Below, piece by piece: positions 1 through 8,160 of a stretch of DNA of 35,817 bases. Made by a program: the position numbers and the translations under genes. The stretch covers positions 1 through 35,817 of the forward strand of contig WFOC01000087.1 in assembly GCA_015488295.1 (NCBI GenBank). The letters are read 5' to 3'. A model generated the notes under the pieces. It was not told the DNA's origin. It worked only from the letters and a program-made list of their open reading frames with translations, and searched no databases. The stretch's first letter is position 1. Every line of letters starts with the position of its first letter. The stretch is from Gammaproteobacteria bacterium (GTDB lineage Bacteria; Pseudomonadota; Gammaproteobacteria; SZUA-229).

Positions 1-1
1 C

Positions 2-613
2 GATACCGCGCCAGCTTATGGCAGCAGTGAACAGCGTGTGGGTGAACTGCTTCCCGACCGGCATGACTGGGTGATCGTGACCAAGGTCGGTGAGATATTC
101 GAAAACGGCCAGTCACGTTTTGATTTCTCTTTTGATTACACGGTCAGCAGCGTCGAGCAAAGTTTAAAAAAATTAAAGCGTGACGTACTCGATGTGGTGC
201 TGGTGCATTCCAATGGCAACGACATGGATATCATCAACAACGAGCCGGTATTCGACGCACTGGAATCACTAAAGGTAAAAGGCCTGATAAAAGCCTATGG
301 CATGTCCAGCAAAACCGTGGAAGGCGGTTGCTGGGTGGTGGAAAATTGCGACGTGGTGATGGCGACCGCTAATCTGAATTATGATGAAGAGCGTCCGGTG
401 CTGGAGCTGGCAGAAAAGCTAAATAAAGGTGTTATCATAAAAAAAGGTCTGCAAAGTGGTCACGCCGATGAGGGCGCGGGTGGTGGCGGTATTGAAGCTT
501 CTTTCCGGCATATATTAACTTTGCCTGGGGTCAGCAGTATGATTGTTGGCACCATCAATCATTCGCATCTGCAGGATAACGTTTCCATTGTAAACCGCAT
601 CCTGTCATCCTGA
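2..613 (+). CDS. Aldo/keto reductase family protein, C-terminal part (5' end outside window)
   Basis: This is the C-terminal part of an aldo/keto reductase, an NAD(P)H-dependent oxidoreductase with a TIM-barrel fold. The reading frame is already open at base 2 and gives DTAPAYGSSEQRVGELL, the classic D-x-A-x-x-Y-G-x-S-E motif carrying the active-site Asp and Tyr, so the true start lies upstream. Further in come the VTKVGEIF strand (catalytic Lys region), the VLVHSNG segment (His) and a C-terminal PGVSSMIVGT motif typical of cofactor binding in this family. The substrate cannot be told. The stop codon lies inside a palindromic repeat that also supplies the ribosome binding site of waaF, 18 bases downstream. 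Family call is firm; membership in the LPS pathway is only suggested by position. Confidence 0.88.
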   Translation, partial: DTAPAYGSSEQRVGELLPDRHDWVIVTKVGEIFENGQSRFDFSFDYTVSSVEQSLKKLKRDVLDVVLVHSNGNDMDIINNEPVFDALESLKVKGLIKAYGMSSKTVEGGCWVVENCDVVMATANLNYDEERPVLELAEKLNKGVIIKKGLQSGHADEGAGGGGIEASFRHILTLPGVSSMIVGTINHSHLQDNVSIVNRILSS

Positions 614-630
614 GCGAAGCCGAAGGATCT
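604..630. repeat. Palindromic intergenic repeat bridging AKR stop and waaF RBS
   Basis: The stretch begins GTCATCCTGAGCGAAGC and ends CGAAGGATCT. ATCCT (607-611) and AGGAT (624-628) can pair, with a GAGCGAAGC-type centre. I recognise this from memory as a dispersed palindromic repeat seen between genes in many unrelated bacteria. Here it holds the last codons and TGA stop of the aldo/keto reductase and the AAGGA ribosome binding site of waaF. Only one copy is visible in the window. Confidence 0.55.
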
Positions 631-631
631 T

Positions 632-1708
632 ATGCAACCTAACGCCCGAGTTTCTGCTACAGGTATACGCGACAGCGATACGCTAAATAGTGAGGTACGT
701 CGTTATTTAATCGTCGGGCCATCATGGATTGGTGACATGGTGATGGCGCAGTCTTTATTTATCACGTTAAAGCAACAATATCCTGACTGCCAGATCGATG
801 TGCTGGCACCGGCCTGGTCTTTGCCGGTATTGAAACGTATGCCGGAAGTAAACGGGGGCATCTCAGCCGATGTGGCGCACGGTGAATTTTCTTTTTTCAA
901 GCGGCGAGAACTTGGCCGCAGCCTGAGGCAAGAAAAATACACGCAGGCCATCGTTATTCCGCGTTCGTGGAAATCGGCGCTGGTGCCGTTTTTTGCCAGC
1001 ATACCGTTGCGCACAGGCTACCGTGGTGAGATGCGTTATGGTCTGTTGAACGATATTCGAACGCTGAATAAAAAGGTTTTGACACAGACAGTGCAGCGAT
1101 ATGTGGCACATGCTTATGCCGGCAATGCAACCGAGCCACCACCGATACCGTATCCGGCTCTGCGGGTGGATGCAGACAATCAGCAGAAACTGCGGCAGGA
1201 ATTCGGGTTAAAATCAAAACGCCCGGTGCTCGCCATGATGCCGGGCGCAGAATATGGCCCGGCCAAACAGTGGCCATTGTCCTATTACAGAGAGCTGGCG
1301 CAGGCGCTGGTTGAAAAAGGCTGGCAGGTCTGGTTGCTGGGTTCGGAAAAAGACCGGGTCGCCGGAGAGCAAATTGCCACCACGGACAATATTCATAACC
1401 TGTGCGGTCGCACACAGCTGGTGGATACCATCGACCTGCTGGCCATGGCTCGATCTGTAGTAAGCAATGATTCGGGATTGATGCATGTTGCTGCGGCTGT
1501 GGGTGCTGAAGTAAATGTAATCTACGGATCGTCGACCCCGGCGTACACGCCGCCGCTGACAAATGATGATAAAAAAAATATATTTTATCTGGGACTGGAG
1601 TGTAGTCCCTGCTTTAAAAGAGAGTGTCCTTTAGGGCATACGGAATGCTTGAAAGGTATAAGCTGCAGTGACATATTTAAAAAAATATCTGAATACGATC
1701 AGGACTGA
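632..1708 (+). CDS. waaF: ADP-heptose:LPS heptosyltransferase II (GT9)
   Basis: Transfers the second L-glycero-D-manno-heptose onto the LPS inner core at the cytoplasmic face of the inner membrane. The protein has 358 residues, the usual family length. It shows YLIVGPSWIGDMVMAQSL with the conserved Asp of the GT9 N-domain, an ammPGAEYGPAKQWP nucleotide-sugar loop, and SNDSGLMHVAAA in the C-domain. The Cys-rich tail (CSPCFKRECPLGH..CL) is typical of WaaF. The ATG at 632 has AAGGA four bases upstream. About 24 residues precede the usual start of the fold and no later start codon fits, so a short N-terminal extension is likely. It overlaps the next gene by 41 bases. Confidence 0.9.
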   Translation: MQPNARVSATGIRDSDTLNSEVRRYLIVGPSWIGDMVMAQSLFITLKQQYPDCQIDVLAPAWSLPVLKRMPEVNGGISADVAHGEFSFFKRRELGRSLRQEKYTQAIVIPRSWKSALVPFFASIPLRTGYRGEMRYGLLNDIRTLNKKVLTQTVQRYVAHAYAGNATEPPPIPYPALRVDADNQQKLRQEFGLKSKRPVLAMMPGAEYGPAKQWPLSYYRELAQALVEKGWQVWLLGSEKDRVAGEQIATTDNIHNLCGRTQLVDTIDLLAMARSVVSNDSGLMHVAAAVGAEVNVIYGSSTPAYTPPLTNDDKKNIFYLGLECSPCFKRECPLGHTECLKGISCSDIFKKISEYDQD

Positions 1709-2939
1709 GCCGGTCTCTTTCCTTGCCGGAATGGCGGTGCTGCTGCTTGCCGTGATGGGTACTTCAGTGCAGCATGTGGCAAGCACAACGTTTGCTGTGC
1801 TGGTATTGCTGGGTTTTTCGATTATAAAAGACTGGCGTAAAATATTTCTATCCCTGTCATCTCTGGAAAAACTTTTTCTGCTGTCATTTTTTCTGTACAT
1901 GATGGCTGGCATTTTTTCTTATTACAACACGGATGATATTGATGAATATATAAAATTGTTTGAGCGATATTTTCGTTTCCTACTGGTCATTCCGCTTTAT
2001 TTTTTTCTGCTCGGAAAAAAGCTGTCACTACTAAAATATCTTTATACCGGTGTTGTGATATCCGGGCCTTTTCTTTTTCTGATAGCACTGGCGCATTATC
2101 TGGAGCACCCTGAGGTGCCGGCGCAGGGTGACTACCATCATATTATTTTTGGCCAGCTTGCCATGCTCAATGCTGGCATTATGCTTTCTATGCTGTTTAC
2201 TCTCGAGCTGTCAGCAAAGCTTCGTGTGCTTATTGTGCTCTCTGTTTTCTGCGGCGTGGCGGCAGCTATCATGTCGCAGGCGCGGGGAGCATGGCTGGTT
2301 TTGCCTCTTTACCTGATGTTTGTTGTTTACTGTGTTGTTAAAAGCCGAAAAATCAGTATGACCGCAGTGGTGGTTTCGCTGCTTCTTCTGGTGCTTTTGT
2401 CCAGTGTCAGCCCGATAAGTGATGTGGTGAAACAGCGGACGAATGATGCGATAAGCGAAGTCGAGCGTTTTTACTCTGAAGACAAGTATATTTCATCAGT
2501 TGGTACACGGCTGGCAATGTGGAATATTGCACTGGATGTCTGGCAGCAAGCGCCGGTGCTTGGTACCGGTCCGGGTGACTTTGATGATGAAGTAATGACG
2601 TTGCAGGCAGAAGGTGAATATACCGGCATGGAGGTACATAACAGTGTACACAATATCTATTTCCAGGCACTGGCAGGCTCCGGTGTTACTGGCCTGGCTG
2701 CGCTGTTGTTTACCGTTATATTATTGCCTTTGTTTGTTTTTTCTCGTGGCGTGCATATAGACCGGAGCGCTGCCTATGCCGGTTTTGTTTTGGTACTTTC
2801 CTATGCTGTTTTTGGTTTGACTGAATCCTGGACGCTGCGTTTGCCGGCGGTTTCTGTTTATCTGGTTTATCTTTTGGTGCTGGTTTCGCATTTGCATGTG
2901 TCGTCTGCGGGCAAGACTGAAAGTCGTCGCCGGTTGTAG
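1668..2939 (+). CDS. waaL: O-antigen ligase family membrane protein (WaaL-like)
   Basis: Polytopic inner-membrane protein of 423 residues, likely the ligase joining a lipid-linked glycan to the lipid A core in the periplasm. About ten to twelve hydrophobic helices are visible. A periplasmic loop near residues 285-340 has GTRLAMWNIALDVW, GTGPGDF and HNSVHNIYFQALAGSG, matching the Wzy_C/WaaL pattern with a conserved His and Arg. The start is GTG, inside the 3' end of waaF, with GAAAGG about ten bases upstream, implying translational coupling. WaaL and Wzy polymerases share this fold, but position inside a core locus favours the ligase. No flippase, polymerase or chain-length regulator is in the window. 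Confidence 0.8.
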   Translation: MTYLKKYLNTIRTEPVSFLAGMAVLLLAVMGTSVQHVASTTFAVLVLLGFSIIKDWRKIFLSLSSLEKLFLLSFFLYMMAGIFSYYNTDDIDEYIKLFERYFRFLLVIPLYFFLLGKKLSLLKYLYTGVVISGPFLFLIALAHYLEHPEVPAQGDYHHIIFGQLAMLNAGIMLSMLFTLELSAKLRVLIVLSVFCGVAAAIMSQARGAWLVLPLYLMFVVYCVVKSRKISMTAVVVSLLLLVLLSSVSPISDVVKQRTNDAISEVERFYSEDKYISSVGTRLAMWNIALDVWQQAPVLGTGPGDFDDEVMTLQAEGEYTGMEVHNSVHNIYFQALAGSGVTGLAALLFTVILLPLFVFSRGVHIDRSAAYAGFVLVLSYAVFGLTESWTLRLPAVSVYLVYLLVLVSHLHVSSAGKTESRRRL

Positions 2940-2969
2940 AACGTTGCCTCTTTTTCCTGTGTGTTAAAT

Positions 2970-3965
2970 ATGAAAATACTTTTTATCAATTCACGATCAC
3001 CGGACTATGTAGAAGACCAGCTGTTTTCTGCGTTGACTGAAATTTATGGCAAGGCTTCTGTTACACCGTGCCCGGTTAATTATCGTTACTACATTAAACG
3101 CAAACCTTATCCGCTGGATATGGGTCGCTGCCGCTCTGCGCTGGATTATGTGATGGATGGCTTTGCGTTAAGAAAATCGCTGAGCCGTTTTGATTACGAC
3201 TGTATTATTCTGGGTTCGACAAAGCGGGATGTGTTTGAGAAATTTATCGCCATAAGGGACAGTATTCCCTCAGGGATGCCTTTGATTTATATCGATGGTG
3301 GTGATTTCCCTGAAGTTGGTGGTGATGCAGACAGGTTGAAGTTTAAGGAAGTGTACGATGATGTTGTCAGACATCACACCTTTAGTCATGTTTTCAAGCG
3401 CGAATATATTTCAGGAAAAGTGTATCCGGATAATGTTCATCCTTTCCCCATGTCTTTCAAGCCGCAGCCGATGACAGTTAGCGGCGAGAAAAAATATGAA
3501 GTTACCTGCTGGTGTGTGGAGTCGGATCCGGTACGAACCCGGGCGCTGTCACTGCTGGAAGGGCTTTATGATTGCCGGGAAAACGGCACCACATTGAACC
3601 AGACATTCAGGAATTACAAGCGCAAGGGTCTGGCCTATCTTGAAGATCTTGGTCGCAGCCGGATCGCCTGTAATTTTCGTGGTGTCGGTTGGGATACCTT
3701 GCGATACTGGGAAATTCCGGCGGTTGGTGCCTTGATGCTTAGTCAGAAACCGGGCATAGAAATACCGGATAATTTTGTACACGGCGAACATGTGGCGTTC
3801 TGCAGGGATGATCTTTCCGACCTGACATCGCTGCTTGATTACTATCTTTCTCATGAAGATGAAATGGCAGAGATGACGGAGAGGGCGAAGCAGCATTTAC
3901 AAAAATATCATACACATTTGCGGCGTGCAGAATTCCTGATTGATGCTGCAGGTTTCAGGTCGTAG
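2970..3965 (+). CDS. Glycosyltransferase, CgeB-like (GT-B fold)
   Basis: A 331-residue protein opening with MKILFINSRSPDY, a Rossmann-type beta strand. It resembles the CgeB-like family, whose C-terminal domain looks like a spore-maturation glycosyltransferase: note GRSRIACNFRGVGWDTLRYWEIPAVGALML near residues 225-258 and a DNFVHGEHVAFCRD segment, where a sugar nucleotide would bind. The acceptor and donor cannot be told. An in-frame GTG nine bases upstream (2961) is an alternative start; neither has a good Shine-Dalgarno. It follows waaL by about 30 bases on the same strand and ends five bases from the convergent GT4 gene. Likely part of core or surface glycan assembly. Confidence 0.65.
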   Translation: MKILFINSRSPDYVEDQLFSALTEIYGKASVTPCPVNYRYYIKRKPYPLDMGRCRSALDYVMDGFALRKSLSRFDYDCIILGSTKRDVFEKFIAIRDSIPSGMPLIYIDGGDFPEVGGDADRLKFKEVYDDVVRHHTFSHVFKREYISGKVYPDNVHPFPMSFKPQPMTVSGEKKYEVTCWCVESDPVRTRALSLLEGLYDCRENGTTLNQTFRNYKRKGLAYLEDLGRSRIACNFRGVGWDTLRYWEIPAVGALMLSQKPGIEIPDNFVHGEHVAFCRDDLSDLTSLLDYYLSHEDEMAEMTERAKQHLQKYHTHLRRAEFLIDAAGFRS

Positions 3966-3970
3966 CGTAG

Positions 3971-5113
3971 TCAGCGGCTGCTGATTATCTTTTCGTATTC
4001 ATTTTCCAGATAACGAGTGACAGTGTCTTCGCTGAACAGGGCCAGTGCACGCTGGCGCGCATTGCTTCCCATGGTTTTTGTTTTTTTCGGGTTGCTTATA
4101 AGTGCGGTCATATAGTTTATGTATTCATCCATGTCATGCTGCTGTGCGACAAAGCCAACCTCACCGTGTTTACCGGTGTTTTCAAGCAGCTCGGCCTGTG
4201 CATTATCAATGTGGCTCAGGTGGGAGATGACAGGTTTGCCATGAATCATTGCTTCGGCGATGTTCATGCCGAAAGTTTCGCCATCTATTCGATAGTGCAG
4301 TAGAACATCAATGCTGTTGTAAAAATTTGACAGTATGTTTTCATCGGTTGTTGCATCAATCAATTTTATCGACGGGTTATTGCGTGCGGCTTCGCGCATT
4401 ATCTCCGAGCCGGCAAGAATAATGAGGAAAGTGTTCGGGTGTTTCTGTTTTATACGTGCAAAAACGTCGAGTATAAAACTGTCGTCAGCAAGATCGGGTC
4501 GTGAAATCCTGCCGAAAACAAAAGCGTCATCAGATATGTTGAACTGCTGCCGAACAGTGTTGTTGTTCGATGGCTTTTTTATCGGGTTATACAGGACGTG
4601 GCACTTGTCTTTACACCAGTCTGATTTTGTCAGTAACCAGTTGCTGACAAAATAAAGTCTGTTCAGCCGGTTTATGTATTGTTCAGAGGCCGGGTAGCCG
4701 AAAATATTTGTTTCTATACAGGCGGTTGTGTTCGGTATTTTATCAAGAAACTCTTCATAGTAGGCTTCCCATTTTCCTCTGTTAAAATGAACAATGTCGG
4801 GTGATATGGTTTTAACAATCTGCTGAAAAGAGTTTGTTCTGCCGATGAATACTTTGTCATGACCGAGCGTGTTTAAAAAGTCCTCAAGACGGGCGCGACT
4901 TTGCTTGTATAATATCTGGAAGCGTTGATCATATTTTGAGGGCACGTGCCTCAACAGCAGGTGTTTGTAATATCGTAGTCGGCCACTGTTTTCATGAATG
5001 AAAAGGTAGGGAGTGAACCGGTTTTTATCCAGGTTTTCACAGAAAGTCAGTATGGCTTTTTCTGTGCCACCGTAACCGACCTGGTTAAGGTGATACAGGA
5101 TTTTAATTGTCAT
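3971..5113 (-). CDS. Glycosyltransferase family 4 (GT-B fold)
   Basis: A 380-residue retaining glycosyltransferase. It starts MTIKILYHLNQVGYGGTEKAI, the glycine-rich acceptor loop of GT4 enzymes. The C-domain has FGRISRPDLADD and then RIDGETFGMNIAEAMIHGKPVI near residues 285-305, the E-x7-E nucleotide-sugar motif. IVHFNRGKWEAYYEEF probably lies in the N-domain. Donor and acceptor are unknown. It is convergent with the CgeB-like gene (five-base gap) and divergent from the pyruvyl transferase (252-base gap). Base composition is visibly more AT-rich than the neighbouring waaF and antiporter genes. No strong ribosome binding site precedes the ATG. Confidence 0.85.
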   Translation of the reverse strand: MTIKILYHLNQVGYGGTEKAILTFCENLDKNRFTPYLFIHENSGRLRYYKHLLLRHVPSKYDQRFQILYKQSRARLEDFLNTLGHDKVFIGRTNSFQQIVKTISPDIVHFNRGKWEAYYEEFLDKIPNTTACIETNIFGYPASEQYINRLNRLYFVSNWLLTKSDWCKDKCHVLYNPIKKPSNNNTVRQQFNISDDAFVFGRISRPDLADDSFILDVFARIKQKHPNTFLIILAGSEIMREAARNNPSIKLIDATTDENILSNFYNSIDVLLHYRIDGETFGMNIAEAMIHGKPVISHLSHIDNAQAELLENTGKHGEVGFVAQQHDMDEYINYMTALISNPKKTKTMGSNARQRALALFSEDTVTRYLENEYEKIISSR

Positions 5114-5154
5114 GGTTTATTCAGGCGCTGAAGATGCTTCTAGTTAGGTGCTGC

Positions 5155-5160
5155 ATTCTA
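5155..5160 (-). promoter_or_regulatory. Possible -10 box for the GT4 gene
   Basis: On the minus strand this reads TAGAAT, 4 of 6 matches or better to the sigma70 -10 consensus, about 42 bases upstream of the start at 5113. No convincing -35 is seen at 17 bases. A short inverted repeat (GCACA...TGTGC, around 5163-5180) lies just upstream. The call rests on position and hexamer only. Confidence 0.25.
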
Positions 5161-5350
5161 ACGCACAAAATAAAATGTGCCTATTAAAAATAGCATGAAG
5201 TATCTGCATCCTGTAAGGATGTGTTCCAGGCTTCCGGCAGGGGGCGCTCATGGTTCATGCGGTGTCAGAGGCGATGTGAGAGATAAACTCTGGAAGGCTT
5301 GTATTGAAAATCAGAAACTGCCCGCTTTGGCTGGTGGTGCATATTGAAAA

Positions 5351-5367
5351 AACTAAAATAGTTTTAT
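5351..5367 (+). promoter_or_regulatory. AT-rich hairpin abutting the pyruvyl transferase start
   Basis: AAAACT and AGTTTT flank a five-base AAAAT spacer, forming a perfect 6-bp stem directly before the ATG of the next gene. No Shine-Dalgarno is visible in this stretch. The stem is weak because it has only one G-C pair. It could restrict initiation or simply reflect AT-rich sequence. Confidence 0.25.
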
Positions 5368-6199
5368 GAAGATCCTGTTGAGATCCATGCTGAATGGACT
5401 GATAGATGCTTTTTACAGCGATGAAAAATATATCAAAGTGTTTTTTTCCAGAGGGAAGCGAAACTTTGGTGATGTTGTGACTCCTGTTTTGTTAAAAAAG
5501 TTATCAGGAAAGAAAGTCCGGTATGTGGGAAAACCTAAATATTATAAAAAAACAAACCTTTTAGCCATTGGCTCAATATTGCATTTGTCTTCAAAAGATT
5601 CAGTTGTATGGGGCTCCGGGTTTATGGATGCCGAGAAAACATGTTATGAGAAGCCACGGAAGGTTCTTGCTGTGCGAGGGCCAAAGACCCGGGAAATGCT
5701 TTTGTCACAAGAAGTAGCATGCCCGGAAGTTTATGGTGATCCTGCGCTATTGTTGCCGAAAATCTACCTGCCAGAAGTGAGTAAAAAATATGAGCTGGGT
5801 ATCATCCCGCACTATACAGACAAGGATAATAAATGGCTGGAGCAGTTTAAACATGATGAAAAAATAAAAATAATTGATGTTCAGAATAAAAACACTCTTG
5901 GTTTTATCGATGATATTTTGAGCTGTGAAAAGGTTGCTTCAAGTTCGCTGCACGGCGTTATCACAGCAGATGCCTATGGTGTTCCGTCTGTCTGGATAGA
6001 GTTTGCGGATGTTGTAAACGGGTTTAAGTTTCTGGATTATTTTTTATCTGTTAAGCGGCTTGATGACAGGCCGGTAAGAATTGTTGAGTCAACAGGCCTG
6101 GAAGAAATTTATTCGGCGTTTTATGATTATAAGATTGATATCGATCTGAATAAGCTGCTGGATTCAGCGCCTTTCCCTTTGAATATTGAGTCTGCCTGA
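5366..6199 (+). CDS. Polysaccharide pyruvyl transferase family protein
   Basis: Likely transfers pyruvate from phosphoenolpyruvate to a sugar as a ketal, adding negative charge to a surface glycan. The 277-residue protein shows the family landmarks in order: RNFGDVVTPVLLKKLSGK (about 30-48), VVWGSGFM (about 87-94), AVRGPKTREML (about 108-118), YGDPALLLP (about 126-134) and ASSSLHGVITADAYGVPSVW near residue 195, where the SSxHG motif belongs to the active site. It is transcribed alone, divergent from the GT4 gene and convergent with the GT2 gene. It is the most AT-rich coding stretch here (bases 5521-5580 hold 17 G or C in 60), a sign of possible acquisition by transfer. Confidence 0.82.
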   Translation: MKILLRSMLNGLIDAFYSDEKYIKVFFSRGKRNFGDVVTPVLLKKLSGKKVRYVGKPKYYKKTNLLAIGSILHLSSKDSVVWGSGFMDAEKTCYEKPRKVLAVRGPKTREMLLSQEVACPEVYGDPALLLPKIYLPEVSKKYELGIIPHYTDKDNKWLEQFKHDEKIKIIDVQNKNTLGFIDDILSCEKVASSSLHGVITADAYGVPSVWIEFADVVNGFKFLDYFLSVKRLDDRPVRIVESTGLEEIYSAFYDYKIDIDLNKLLDSAPFPLNIESA

Positions 6200-6292
6200 A
6201 AAGTGCCCGGCCTGCTGCGGCTGGCATATCATTAGCATAATGCCTTGATGTTGCCGGTTGAGCTTTGAGCCCAGCATACCTTTAGCACCAAA

Positions 6293-7126
6293 CTATATGG
6301 CTGTTTTCTTTATGCCGTTTTTGCATATAATAATGTTTTCTTCCTGCGTGGTTTGAAAAATATCATTATTTATTCTGGATGGAGAATACATTCTGGGGTG
6401 ATACAGATGGTATTGTGTTGCTGTAAATTTTACATTCCGGATTTTCACGCCCGACTGTATTAACCGCCAGTCAATATCGCTGTCTTCGCCAATACCCGGC
6501 GCAAGGTAATCTTCATTAAAGCCGTTGATGTTTATTAAATCCTGTTTGTTACAGGAAAAATTACAGCCCAGTAATCGTATTTCACGCTTTTCTGTGAGGC
6601 GCTGTAATGCTTTGCTGTAAATGCCGCATTCAATGTTTTTTGCCCTGTCAGCAGCAAGTAGGGGAATGCTGGTGAAAAAAAGCAGGCGGCTGGTCAAACG
6701 CTTCAGGCTGAACTCTGCATTTCTTATTCTTGCTGAGATGTTAGTGCCAAGCTCGATTCGTCTGCCAGTACATGCCAGCCCTTTTTGTGCATATTTCTGG
6801 TGAGCTGCAACAAACGCCGGGTGTGGCAGGCAGTCACCATCGAGGAAAATAATATGCTCTGTTTGCGAGGCTTTTATTGCACGATTGAGAGCAATGTTTT
6901 TTCGGAAGCCTTTATCTTCCTGTGTCAGGTGAAGTACCGGAAAGTTAAAATTGTTGAAAAAATCTGCTAGGGACAGGATTTCCTGACTCTGACAGTCTTC
7001 TGAAATTATTACTTCAAAGTTGTTAACCGTCTGTCTGTTCAGGCAATCAAGTATTAGCTTTAAGGCTGTTGCATCTTTATAAACCGAGATTACGATGCTG
7101 CTGTCTGGCGCTGACTTTTTTTTCAT
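6293..7126 (-). CDS. Glycosyltransferase family 2
   Basis: A 277-residue inverting GT-A fold glycosyltransferase. Visible are SSIVISVYKDATALKLIL (strand 1), FEVIISEDCQS, FLDGDCLPHPAF with the metal-binding D-x-D equivalent near residue 97, and GIGEDSDIDWRLI near residue 215, the ED-type catalytic segment. The later part resembles the galactosyltransferase-like C-terminal extension found in many GT2 enzymes. Its ATG overlaps the stop of the upstream GT9 gene by four bases, so it is the last gene of the minus-strand operon. Sugar specificity is not readable. Confidence 0.83.
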   Translation of the reverse strand: MKKKSAPDSSIVISVYKDATALKLILDCLNRQTVNNFEVIISEDCQSQEILSLADFFNNFNFPVLHLTQEDKGFRKNIALNRAIKASQTEHIIFLDGDCLPHPAFVAAHQKYAQKGLACTGRRIELGTNISARIRNAEFSLKRLTSRLLFFTSIPLLAADRAKNIECGIYSKALQRLTEKREIRLLGCNFSCNKQDLININGFNEDYLAPGIGEDSDIDWRLIQSGVKIRNVKFTATQYHLYHPRMYSPSRINNDIFQTTQEENIIICKNGIKKTAI

Positions 7127-8160
7127 TTCAGAAAATGCTCTGCGATTCTATGAGCGCAATCTGGCATGTTAAGCATGCTCATGTCAGGCTTGTCGGTGGA
7201 ACTTTCCGGAGAAAAATATAATCGTTTGTTTTCTGCGTTTGTTGTTTGCCAGCGGGTTGGTGAGGCGGATCTTTTTGCCGGGTAGAAGGCAACGGTGTTA
7301 ATGTTCAGGGCACCGGCGATATGCAACGGCCCGGTAGAGCCGCTGATAAAAACATCAGCGGCATTGATATATTTGCAGAAATTAACGATCCCGGTTTTTG
7401 ATTCATGCATTCCATGACGGGTTCCCTGCAGCTTTTCTGATAATTCAGTTGCCTGTGATAATTCACCCGGGCCGGCCGTAATGATAAAAAACACGTTGGC
7501 CAGAGCCGCCAGTTGCTTTGCAAGTTGTGCATACTGCCCGGTATTCAGGTTGATGGCCGAGCCGCCTGTTCCGGGGTGGATGATAATGACCCGGCTGTTG
7601 TCAGGAATATTAAAGCCTGTTCTTATTTCATTCTGCAAGTCGCTTATTTCATCGGGATCAAATCTGAGATAGGGGGGATGAGGTGTTTCACCGGGTTTGT
7701 CATGGTTCAGGTATATATAGTATTTGATCAGGTCAATATTATATTCATATTCTGGTTTGGCTGATTGAGAGCGTTTCTGGCGAAGGCGTTGATTGATAAA
7801 TATCTGGGCGATTTTTGTGGCTGGGCCGATTCTTAGCTTGATGCCCGAAAGCCATAAAGCCATCGATGTTCGTGTTTGCAGAAATAGCGAAATAGAAATA
7901 TCAAACTTCTGTTTTTTTATTTTATTTTTAAGCTGAAAAATGTCGCTGATGAAAAACGTCTTTTTTTCATCGATTAATACACAATCTATCCATTCACACA
8001 GCCGGGCAAGATCGGCTGTATATTCCGGAACCAGAACTGTTATCTCTGCATCAGGGTACTGTTTTTTAAGCAGGGAGAGTGCGGGCCAGGCCAGCATGAA
8101 ATCGCCGATTTTATCATTGCGAACAAGCAGGATTTTTTTTGGCTGATCAGTTTGCTTCAT
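7123..8160 (-). CDS. Glycosyltransferase family 9 (heptosyltransferase-like)
   Basis: A 345-residue GT9 protein. I place the start at 8160 (MKQTDQPKKILLVRNDKIGDFML), because the fold begins there; the frame stays open to 8232, which would add 24 unlikely residues. Asp20 in the KIGDF motif is the conserved base-like residue of WaaC/WaaF enzymes. The C-domain has IIHPGTGGSAINL and FISGSTGPLHIAGAL, where STGP replaces the DSGP of WaaF. It overlaps the upstream GT9 gene by 14 bases and the downstream GT2 gene by four, indicating translational coupling. It may add a further heptose or another ADP/UDP sugar to the core. Confidence 0.85.
   Translation of the reverse strand: MKQTDQPKKILLVRNDKIGDFMLAWPALSLLKKQYPDAEITVLVPEYTADLARLCEWIDCVLIDEKKTFFISDIFQLKNKIKKQKFDISISLFLQTRTSMALWLSGIKLRIGPATKIAQIFINQRLRQKRSQSAKPEYEYNIDLIKYYIYLNHDKPGETPHPPYLRFDPDEISDLQNEIRTGFNIPDNSRVIIIHPGTGGSAINLNTGQYAQLAKQLAALANVFFIITAGPGELSQATELSEKLQGTRHGMHESKTGIVNFCKYINAADVFISGSTGPLHIAGALNINTVAFYPAKRSASPTRWQTTNAENKRLYFSPESSTDKPDMSMLNMPDCAHRIAEHFLK

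Noticed and set aside
954-1562. 202-codon minus-strand frame opposite waaF
   Set aside because: No domain and it lies wholly within a well-supported waaF.
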